Source of the DNA: Cliona cf. orientalis
Lineage: Eukaryota; Porifera; Demospongiae; Clionaida; Clionaidae
Assembly (NCBI GenBank): GCA_963930775.1
Contig: OZ005694.1
Span: 3,162,001-3,226,000 of the forward strand
Reading direction: 5' to 3'
Length of the DNA: 64,000 nt
Below are positions 27,901 through 39,900 of this stretch, piece by piece; position 1 is the first letter of the stretch; each line of letters begins with the position of its first letter. The notes under the pieces are model-generated. The model did not search any database. It saw nothing but the letters and a program-made list of their open reading frames with translations, and was not told the origin of the DNA. Both the position numbers and the translations under genes were made by a program.

Positions 27901-30900
27901 CTCCATACTAGAGCTAAATTTTGTAACAATCACTGTGTACCATAGTGTCCTGGGCAAGCGTCCACTCCCAGGAAAGCGCCCATGTATATCACAGAACATA
28001 ATGTAGTACTAACATACAAGAGTTACCTACTCTTCTTAATTCACTCTTGGTATAACAAAGGTAGTTTCCTACGTATGTTTTCAGCTCCAAAATAACTATT
28101 ATCTCTAGTACTAAAATATTATTGTAAGTTATCTAGAAGTTTTCACTCCTTTATTACGTACACAATCAGTTTAATGTCACTTTTCATGTCCTACTTTCAA
28201 TTTATTGCAGTAGAATTTTCCCATATTTGATAAACTTCACCAAAGCAATAGTCGTATCTTTCAGCTGGAGGTGGGCGCACAGAACCTGGACAGTCAACTT
28301 TATGGGGTGAAATACCTGACTGTACCCACTTGTACTCTTGAATGTAATTCAGCATTACGTCGTCCTTTGGCATGATGGGATCACTTACGTTTTTTCCCCT
28401 AGCATATATTTTGAACACCTCACCATAGCATCGATACCAGTGCTCATCAATGGCAAAACCATGGTCAATAGTGGCTATTCCTGGACAAGAGTTTTTCCCA
28501 CAAGTAGGACTTCGACAACTAAGCCATTTTCCACTTTCATTTTGCAGATATATTCCCACCAAGTCTCCAACTAGTACTTCTCCCTGGCCTCTAGCTCGAT
28601 AGATGCGAAAGGTGTTGTCCCTGCAAGTGCTCCAATCATTGCCTTCAAAGTAGACTCGTGGACATATGGACTGAGTGCACTGACTGCCACTGCAGTCAAG
28701 CCACAAATGACGACTATAAGATTGCAATGCAATTCTATCACCATGCTTAATACCTAAAGTGTAGTAACAGTTTGTGAGTAAGCTTGGTACTTAATAAAAT
28801 ATGGCACTCGCCTTCAGAGTCTGCACTCCTGATCTTTCTTTCATTGATGTTTCCACGCTCAAAATGTTGTCTAATTTCTTTCAAGAATTTCGTAGTAGGC
28901 TGTCCATTCATATCACCTGCAAATACAGCTGTGTAAGTTAGAAATTAAATCAATGGTAATAAGTTACCATTCACTTCAGAGTTTGTATTGCCTACTGCCT
29001 TTGGCTCAACAACTAGTGTGTGAGCAAATTGTAGTAGGCAGATGGCTAGCACTAGTACTGTTGACAACATATTCATTTCTTGAATGATTGGTCGTAAGGA
29101 GTATGACCTCTATCAGCAGGGGCTATTTATATCATTGTGATTATTCATTATTTTGGAGTGGCACATGATTTTGTTATGTACACTGCTGTGCATTGGGGGA
29201 TGCCCTGACCTTAGGGTAAGATAAACGTAGCTAGCTGAATCTACATCACCCAGCCACACTCACACATATAGTACTATTGTTTCTTTATTGATATACACCT
29301 AGCTATGATACATATTATACTCCTACTATTCAACAGCTGATAGGAAGGAGCTTGTTAGTCACCTAGTTCCAAACAATGCGCCACCATCACCTCCTTTCTG
29401 TGTCTCCAAGGCGCCCCATTATGCAACATCATCACTGAAAATTCAGACATCTTCCCTAATATACCATTTCCTCCACCACTGCCGCCTCCACTTGAATCAA
29501 GTACCACCTCCTGTGCCTCCAAGGTGCCAATTGGTGAATAGTACAGGAGAACTGCACTCTCCTCCCTGGCTGTACATGCACCATAAATACTATTCCCAGG
29601 AGAGCTCGAACCAACTAGAAATTTTCACTTCATAAATGATAATTGAATCTAGAAAAGGATGATCTTCAGACAATATTAGCTTGCACTCACCAATCCCCGC
29701 TACCTCTGTTATGATTCTAATATCTCTCCTGAAAGAGGCTTGACTTGGGCTACTTCTAAAAGCTTAGCTGGTCTGGTGTAGCTGTGATAAATGTAGCTAA
29801 CTGAATAATCAGAACCACACATATAGAGCTCTATATCAGCCAGCCAGTCTCACTTAATTTCTATTACTGTTCCTTCAATAGTTAAATGAGTTAATAGATA
29901 AACTCATAGCTATATTACACCTTATAATAATACTATAATATACTATAATATATTGGATTCTTTTCCACCTGCCAGGCTCCTCTGCACCTCCCACAGCTAA
30001 AAGTAGAATGTGCCATATCAGGGGTGTTTGTGCATGTGTGTGTGTGTGTAGGGGAGATAGGGACATTAGATAAGTACATAATCTGTGTGCCTCTAATAGC
30101 TGAAAGTTTAATAAGATCCAGGACAGCTATGTCTCCACTCCTGGGTATAGTGCAATTTCCAATGCTGATCTCACCCTCCGTGAATAGTACGACGAGCAAA
30201 TTTACAGCCTGTTTTTGGGGGTTGTCCCATCATTTTCCGCTGCCATTACTTGCTCTTCTGTAACCCCTATCACCACCACCCTCTTTTGCACCCGACAAGG
30301 ATCACCCAAATACACACAACCTGTATATATATTTCCAGAGCATACACATAAGAAATGCATAGTAGAGTAGATACTCGATAATCCGAGATCAGATCCAGCA
30401 TCCTTCACAAAACATCCTAATAATATAATTATGAAAGTCACATTGATTATATAGCTTGAACCTGATTGCCATGATGCACAAGTATTGTCATCTAGTGACG
30501 TAGCAACTGCCTACGTAACGAGCACGTGCAGACACACACATAAGCACCTAATCTTCATGGAAACAGTGCATTTTCATCTCTTAGCAATCACAAAAAATTA
30601 TTGTAAGCTGATAGAGGCATCAATTTTTTTTTAATTTTGCCTCTTTCTGGTCACAAACTTTAAGTGATCTCTTGTTCCCTTCTGAGATCCATAATCACAA
30701 TCACATTAATTTATGCTTAAGATAGAAGCAACTGTAGAGAAGCTCGAGCATGCACAGTAGATTTCCTAGTTCATAGGTACATACATATACATGTACTAAG
30801 TAGTTGTGTAGCATAAGGGTCAAATTACGTGATTGTCACACATTTTACACAATTTATGATACTTGTATGCCATTGCCATCTGGTATTAGTTGTACTATAG

Positions 30901-33900
30901 TAATTTTCTATCTTTCAGCTCTTCTAGTTGGCATGCTGTCAAAGGAGGAATCTTTCTTTACGAGTGAACTAACCACTGGGAAAGCTCAAAGAGAGATGAC
31001 CAGGCTGAGAGTCAAGGCAAAGTAAGGAATATAACTTGTGTGTACCAGATACTGTAGGACGGATTTTAATTGCGTAGTTTAATAATTGTGTTCTAGTCAA
31101 GTCAGGCCAAATTGCGAATCCAATAATTGTGATGGATGACCCCGTACCGTACTGTAGTATACTTGTATGTTTATGTTTGCGAATCTATTAATTGCGAAAT
31201 GTAGAAAAAGTCACAATTCGCAACTAGAGCTCTCTCGAGCACAAAACCCTCGGCGCGCTGCATGGCATTAGCTACATGCTTCAACAGTTGCATGCAGAAA
31301 GGGGGCAGCTAAAAGGCTGGGGCCAGGGTGAGACAGGGGTCACGGTTATTCAAGACGGTTCAACAGCTCATAGCAGCAAGAACCCTAGCGTGTTGTATCG
31401 AACTCCACATTGTCAGTGGTGTCGACCGTTAACTCAACCTTCCTCACTGTAGCCTAATCTCCAATTCTTGGGGACTTAGCTAGCTACATCTTAACTAGAA
31501 GGACTATGATGCAAAACCTTGGCACAAGACTGAAGTACACTGAGCAATATTGCATGTCCAATAATTTATCGCAACTCACTTGGTTTCAAGCACTGCAATT
31601 CCACTCATGCATACAAGCCAGAGAGTCAAAGGGTACCACAAGAATACAGGCAGCTAAGCCTAAGCCGCTTACATGCTTAGAATTGAAAAGAAGTTGCGAT
31701 CGTCATTGGTGGACTGAGGGGCGGGATTGATGCAACCGCGCATGCGCTGAGGGTTTTGACGTATATACCGTATATAGTCCGCAACCTATTTATACGTTAA
31801 CTCATGCTATCGCTAGCTCGGGCAAAGTCAAGAAGCTTAGAATCGGCAAATGACGCCAAAACTGACGAACAAAGCGTTTTCGGAGAAATCCACACAAATC
31901 ATGAATTGGGAACGCCATAAGGAACCTTGCAAAACCGCAAATTGGACTTGCAAACGAGGTATGTAGCAGCTAGCGCGGTAACAGACAGACAGACAGACAG
32001 ACAAACGAACTACAGTAACCCTCGCGTATGCGCCGAGGGTTAATTAATAGGTATATACTTGCAATTAAAACCCGACCTACGGTATAGCCCAAAATAACAG
32101 GACTAGGAATCAAATTTTGCAGTGGTATTCTAGTGTACTAGCATGAGGTCAAAATAAGGTTCTTGGAGTGTCCTGACAAACGGCAGCACATACACAATTT
32201 TGCATATCCATGTATGAATTTTTTACTGCCATTGTACATACACATGTATTATTATGATTCAAAGCTTAATACGTGTACGTTACAACCCACTTCGCATTTA
32301 TACAGCCATTGTGGTTAAGCCATGTTTGAGGTTTCCTGTGTGGACGCGTTAATGCGCATTCCAATGCAGTTTAATTTAAGTCAGCGTGCCTTAATGCTCA
32401 CTCACTTACACCTGTGTTAATAGCAGAATTGTACCAGAGCACCATGCCGACTCTAATGGGGTATACCAAAAGAGCTGCACTCTTTTTTTTTACAGTTGAA
32501 ATTTCGCTACCACAAAAGCAGCCATGGCAAATGTCCAAACATTATTTTGACCTTAAATTGGCAATTCAATATAATTTGGCAGCTATAAAGCAGAGGACTA
32601 AATCATCAAATTTAACTTTTATGTAGTCTCTATGGCATTCTTTGACACGTTTGTAGCACATGTATTATAGATATAACATGACAACGTAATTGCAATGACT
32701 GAAAACGTTAAGAAATTAGGTATTCACCGGTAGTCACTTTTTTTTACAATCATGGGAGATTAACAATTTTGTATGCTTCATGGCACCTCTAGTAGTTCAA
32801 TGCCCTTATATTACATAGGTGTAGATAACTTTTTCGTAGTGGGGGGGCTTCTGTTGCCACGCCCAATTTTGTGACCACTCCTACTTATTCTAATATCACC
32901 TTAGTAAATAAATTAAGTGGTTCATCCTTTTTTTTGCGAAAATTCAAGTATTATACCAAGGGCTTATCTAGCCATGGCTCAATAAGCCCTTGATTGTACA
33001 TAGTTTATGGTGAAAAATCTGGGGGGGCTTCAGCCCCCCTAGCCCCCCCATTATCTACACCCTTGTATTAACTGAATGGTAGTACCAAAATAGTGTCTAT
33101 TTTCAATTAATGCCATCATAAGGGTATGGCATAATATTATGTAACTGAGTATTGAATATTATTTTGTGGAAGTACGGTATTTTAGTAATGATTATTTTCT
33201 GCTGCAGAGGCATTCTCCAGAAGGTCCAGGAGCAGAGCTCACTCTCTCCCAGCTCTTCTCAGAGTGTGGCCTCCGATGACGATCCACCTGCTCCCACAAT
33301 AAGAGTTGAAGGTGTCAGTGGAGGAGAAGGCAGGGACAAAGGCGACATACTCAAGGAGAAACCTCACCTGGTCAACACTGACAGTATTTCTGTAAGCTAT
33401 GATGTATTTTTTTATGAGTATTTGTATCTCCACGTAAATATGTGAATCAAGAACCAGTCACATAAATATAATACTATATTCATTTGAAAAGTAGCAGTGG
33501 CTACTATTGATTTCAGCTGCGGCCAAAGGTGGTTCTCATTCATTTTGGTTCTTATTCAACAGTGGCGGCTTTTATTAATTTGGGAGTTTGCATATGCATG
33601 CGGCTACTATTTCTTTCGTGGAGCTCCATGTGGCTACCGTTTGTGGGTGGCTACTAATTAGGGTGTGGTTTCTGTTTGAATACAACTACTATTAAATATA
33701 AAGTTCAAGTATCTATTTTATGTATCCAGGTGCAGGAGCTGGCATGTGAGTGTCTCATCTCACTGACCCACCATCAGCACAACCCACAGTGGCTGAGGCA
33801 TCAGCTGAGACTGCTGGGGGGACTGGACATTCTGGCCAACCTGGGTTAGTACTACACTAGGTACACAGTAAGATCTTCACTATAGAAGATGGTTGACTAT

Positions 33901-36900
33901 ATACACGGTGCTCAATCTGCTGCTTTTAGCATGTTCAGTGCTACATAATTTCAGCCCCACACTGCTCTGGCAGCCACAACAGCAAGTGCAGTCAGTGTAC
34001 ATATTATTCATGTACCTGATGGTGACAACTACAGTGCTACACAGCAAAAGAGTAGTTTTTTTTTGTAACTTCGCGTGCACTCTTATTTGTACCTATAACT
34101 TTAAGCAGCAGTATTAGTGTGCAAAGCGTCAAAGAAAGACCGCTCCATAACAGAAGCTATGATGAACGAGATGATTTTGGTCTGATATCATGTGCACAAT
34201 ACAAATGATCAAAAATCGCAAGATTGAAGGCTACAGATAAATTTCTGAAGGTAGAAAATCACTCTGGTATGTCTACTTTTACACAGTATTACTGTACATA
34301 GCTAACATGACCGCCTAGTGAGGCGGTGACTTAAGCGAAGCACTGCATGCGTTCAGCGCTAACAACTCTGTTCTCACTGCTTAGATCGCCAGTAGGCATG
34401 ATCAATAATGTCACTATTGTATACGTGCGTTGGGTACTACGTCATCAAGGCGGACTTCGACCTGTCTCGAGCAATCGGCAGATATGCTTGCTTCCAGATT
34501 GGACGTTTCCTGCAAACATTCGCAGTTCCACATATACACCAGGATTATTAATGCATAAGGATGCATAAAGCACGATGTTGACTCTTGACTAACACTTTCA
34601 TGCAAGATTTGACTCCTCCGAGTAAAACTATTTTACGTGCTTGAATGGTATATTATAGTGTGTGTGGCTTGCCATTGGCTCATCAGTATCACTATAATCA
34701 TTTTTCTTCTGCTGCTTCTCGCTCGCCATTGATTCATTGTTGTCATCATCATCAATTCTCAGTCGCTTTTTCCTGTTCACCACAGGCTCAGGCTCATCAT
34801 CATCACCATCATCTTTACTCTGCTGCTTCTTGTTTCTCACCACAGGATCATCATCATCACCATTATCTTCTATCTGCTGTAACAGTTGCTTCTTGATTCA
34901 TCATAATCACCATCTTTCTCTGCTGCTTCTTGTTTCTCACCACAGGTTCATTGTCATCACCATCATCTTCTGTTTGCTGCTGCTTCTTGGTCACCACAGG
35001 TTCATGGTTATCGCCATCATCTTTCTCTGCTGCTTCTTGTTTCTCTCCACAGGTTCATTGTCATCACCATTATCTTCTGTCTGCTGTTGGTCACCACAGG
35101 TTCACCATCATCGTTTCTCTGCATCAGCAGCTGAAGAAATGCTTAAAGATTTTGTTAGCTTCCTACCAGAATTTTATGGTGAAAGTGACTACTCCACATC
35201 TGTGATCACGACTATCATTGGAGACCTCTCTGGGGATTTTCTGCTTTTGGATTTGAAAGCATGAATGGACATTTAATGGGTCACATTTGTGCAATATACA
35301 GAATGGCTGACCAACTTCTTCTTTCCCTAAATATTTACACGCTATTGATGCTCTTCAACATAAGTTATTTATGTCGGAAACAACTAAGATCTTGAATACT
35401 CCTTGGACAAAGTCACATACATCGTTAATGCCATACTCAAGAGGAACATTCTGCAACTAAAAATGTGACAGGAAGGTGGCCAACTGATTGTTAACTTTTA
35501 CCCAGCTATTTCACATACACACAGTGTTTCATTCTGCAGAAGAATATTATAGTCAACCAGATGGACAAGATAGTACAGTGTGCACATTCTTCTACAGAGG
35601 AAATAAACAGTACGGAACGATCCAGAAATTTTGTCTGACTGAATCAAAATATTTGGTATTGATCCGTCCATTTAAAATTAATGGGTCACTCTTGCATACC
35701 ACTGGTGTACCAGGAAGACAAAAACTCCGAAGTTACAGAGACTGTGATCTTTTTAGCACATTCATAGCACAGGTAGACAAGGTACAACAACCCTGTGTTG
35801 CAGTGGAGTTACAAGCTCTAATGGGGAAGTGTGTAGACACAAAAAAGGAGTCGCAGGAGGCATACTTCATTCGAATTTCAAACTATTTCGAATATCGTTG
35901 ATTTTGCTGTTAGTACACTTTTAAGCATTGTTGTTAGTCATGTGATTGACCATCCCTGTGCAATTGACGAAGTATTTTAAACTTCCTTGATGTGACAGAG
36001 TTTAAGATTAATTTTGACAGATAAAAATATCTGGAGTATCTTGCAGTTTCTTGTCAAATCTTTTGTTCCATAAAGTACTACATTCCCAAGAATATTCAAG
36101 ATGAACTATTGCCTACTTTATCTTGGATATCTTGTAATTACTTATCAATTGTATAAAGCAGCACTTTTCCAAAAATATTTAAGACAAAATTTTGCCTATT
36201 AAATTTTTATTTTGCAATTTCTTATCAAATCTTCTATAATCGTATTAAGCAAGAATATTCAAGATAAAATCTTGCCTACCGTATTTCTTCTAAAAATTCG
36301 GCCCTTCTAATTATTCGGCACCCTTTACCGAATGATTAAATATAGTCTCTAATTTTTCGGCAAAGGTCGTCATGTGTATATGCTATAAACGGGAATGGAA
36401 TGCGCACGCAGACGGAATGTTGAATATTAACCTCTAAAAATTCGGCGAAGCTAAAGCAATATTGTTATTTTCATGCCGAATTTTTAGAAGAAATACGGTA
36501 TTTATCTTGTAATTTTCTTTTATTCTATAAAGCAGCATCTTGCCAAGAATATCTGAGACAAAATCTTGCCTTATTTTATCTTGGCAATCCTTACAACATC
36601 ATGTAAGGTATTACAAGATCTTTGTAAGAGTTTTCACTAGGATGAAGTTAAGCTCTTTACTTTACTCTTTATGATAATTATATAACTTCAAGTACTGTTT
36701 GGTATTTGGCACGAGCTGGCTCTCTTCATCCGTTTGTAGATACCTTGGCTTCTGGTAACACAAGTATATCAGAAGAACTTTACGACAAACTGGCAGAATC
36801 TTGTTTCGCTGATGATAGTGATGAGGTTTCTGCTGGGCTTAAGTCTACATCTGGGTGGTGTGTTTGAAACCTTGCTGGGTCTTGGATATCAATTCTTTTC

Positions 36901-39900
36901 ATAACACTTCAGAAAAGTTCTTTTTCCTTTGTGAAGAAAGGAGACCCTTGCTATTGTGGTGTCTGACACTCACCTTACGAACAAATAATTTTGGAGGGGG
37001 AAAGCTATCTATCACTAATCTCTCCGGGATTTAAAGGAAAGATTCCACACTTTTTGAAACTATTTAGTACATATTCATTGTCAATAACAAAGGCCAGGCC
37101 TCAGGTACATGTACGAGAGTTGCCAATTTGTCCACAGTAACAACTCTTCCAGGATACTTGGCCAAGTATTTTATGCATGCTTTGGAGAAATTAGCCTTAA
37201 ACGACTTGAAGACACCAACGTCTTAACAGTTGAAGAACATACGTCATATGTGGAGGGAGGCACAACAGACAGATATCATTCTTGTGAGCTAGTTCAATTA
37301 ACTCGATTGTATGAGCAAGATTGGCCTAGCAGAGGGAATTCGTTGAATGAATAATTCTAAAAGAGGTTGGCATTAATCCATCTGGTGTCACTATTAGTAA
37401 ACACTGTACCCAGAACAGTACTGTCTCGCATAATATTTTCTGGAACACTTACTTTTGGGGATACATCATCACTGGGGGCAATATTATGACCAGAAGTTGA
37501 GACACATGATAACACTGTATGAGTCTTTCCCCTCTCTGCAAAGTAAGGACATAATTATGCATTGCAGTATTCCAGTTCAGCAACTACTTTGGCTGGCTTG
37601 TGTATCGTACTTATTCCAGTTTCGTCGACATAGTAGGTTTGCATAGGCTAACTAATTTATATTCAATTGCCCATGCACTGCTCCTGGCATACCAAAGAAA
37701 TCATTTATGATCCCCTGACACACAAAAGGCTTCTTAAACATCAACTACTTTTGTATGTGCTGCTGCCCACAACTAAACTTCTATATTTCATGAAAAAAGC
37801 AAAAGGAAACTCACTTGAATTAACAACCAGCATATGTCTGCGAATAAAAAGGGTATAACAGAGCAAATAAACCCCAGATATCAAGGTTAACACACCTATG
37901 TGGCATGAGCTTGGCAGGAGCATGAGATAAAAAAAAGACATAAATTATAGTGGATTATTACAACTCGTATGATACAATAATGAAATGAAATACAATTTGA
38001 GAAGATAGATAAATTTACAAAAGTGCACGTGAGGGCCAGGAGTGCTCAGAGCGTCCCCAAAAAATAATCTGAAAGGCACAGATTACCTTCTTTGCTGCTT
38101 GATCTAGAATTGAGCTTGCTTCTTTCTTTGTGAGGGAAGGGGATGCCAAAGTGAAGTTTATGATGTAGGAAGCCAATGGCCAAGAGTTCCTATTTCAATA
38201 GTGTAAAAATCTCCCTCAAATCCCTTACTTTCCAGATTGCTTAGAGCTTGTTGGTACAGTTCTTTCTCCGGCTTTCTTTTCTTGGCTCTAGTCATACTGT
38301 CGAGGGAGTTATGAGGAATTGTCAGCTCAATGAGGGTGGCACAGTTCTGCTCAATGATGACAATATCAGGGCGGGCTGAGGTGATAAGAATAGAGTAGAT
38401 TATCTTGACTTCACATAATGAAGTCTTCCAAGTGTGACCTTTGGCCTAATCATGCGCATGAGCAGAACAATAAACATTTTCCCGGATGCAGGAGATACAT
38501 TGTAGCTCATGTAAGATTTAGTAAAAAGTGTCTCATGTCTCACAATACCTGTACATATACCCTACAATTTTTTTTTGTTTTTGGGCCAATCTGCAGACAC
38601 TAGTATCAACAAAAAAAATTGTCACCGTAAGGTACATGTACATATTTATAGGGCATACCACATTCATACCTGTACTTGTGCATGTACATGTATATCAGTG
38701 TATTAATGTAGTACATTTCTATATTCTTCCAGTGATATCTAGTATTGATGACATTTCATCAGTGGATGTTAGGGCATTCTCTCAAACCTCACAAACTACC
38801 ACCAATGACTATGCCACTGGAATCAGCAACAGACTTGTCGCTCTTGAAAGACGACTGAAGGCCCTGGAACATGTGAGGACTACCAGTGTAGTGAAGTCAA
38901 TACTTACACTCATTCACTCGCTCTCCCTCTCTCTGCCACTACCATAATAAATACCGTATAGCGGGAAATTTTCGAGGGTAGCAATTTTCGCGGATGTGGG
39001 ATTTTGAACTATTTCGCGTTTTAATTTTCGAGGATCAGCCCTGAGACAAAGCCACACCCTCAAATTGGATGCAATAAAAACCACGCCCCTCTTCTTTCAT
39101 ACGTGCGTGGAAATCATAGCAGGTAGTTTTAAATACGAGCTAACTATGAAGCTGTGTTGTGGAGGCGATGATCCGTGGCTACCACGAGTATCAAAGCATT
39201 TAGGAGGCTGAAATTGGAGAAAACCTGACATGTATCCGAGAGCCCGGCAACGTCCGTGACCCCTACGCTGTAGCTGTCACAAAACCCGAGTCTTCAACAA
39301 TAGTTGGACACGTCCCAAGAAAAATGTCAGCTATATGTTCGCTCTTTCTTCGAAAAGGAGGCAGTATCTTTCGAAAATGGCTTGCTAACGCTACAAATAG
39401 TGCATTTTCTGTTCAGCATGCCTTGTGGTTTATATCGACCACACCCATTCTACTGATATCACGTACTGGCGGGACTGCGCATGCTCGAGCTAAGTCAGTG
39501 TAGGAACGGATCGTCAAGTCATACCGTATAGCGGGAAATTTTCGAGGTATAAAATTTCGCGGATTCACCCTGATCCGCGAAAACAGCGAAAATTAATACC
39601 CTCGAAAATTTCCCGCTATACGGTAGCTCCAAATTTTTGTGATAAAAATTTCGTGATCACCATATTTTTTCGTGAATATATACCACCGCGCCACAGCACC
39701 GTGCGGATAATTCACGTTGTAGCTCTGCCCACAATTACACGTGGCTCGTAGTACAGTGCATGAAGAGAAAAACTAGACAAGACTTATACGGGCCTCTCTT
39801 TCTGCCTTTAGCGCCTTCTGCTGTCTGTTTGGCCATCTCTTCGACGTGGTTGTTGGTGGATTTGATACAAGACAAAGGAAGTTACTTGGACAAAGATTGT

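Larger units (their letters stand above)
33845..38732. other. WAPL intron 10: derelict sequence
   Basis: This 4.9-kb intron holds a minisatellite (34771-35110), decayed coding sequence on the plus strand (about 35130-35901), a roughly 90-bp satellite array split by a MITE (36040-36600), and short open stretches near 36720-36860. None of these make an intact gene. The rest is AT-rich without recognisable features. Confidence 0.55.

Noticed and set aside
34737..35264. Plus-strand 175-codon Ser/His/Leu-rich ORF
   Set aside because: Mostly translation of the minisatellite; low complexity with no family match.
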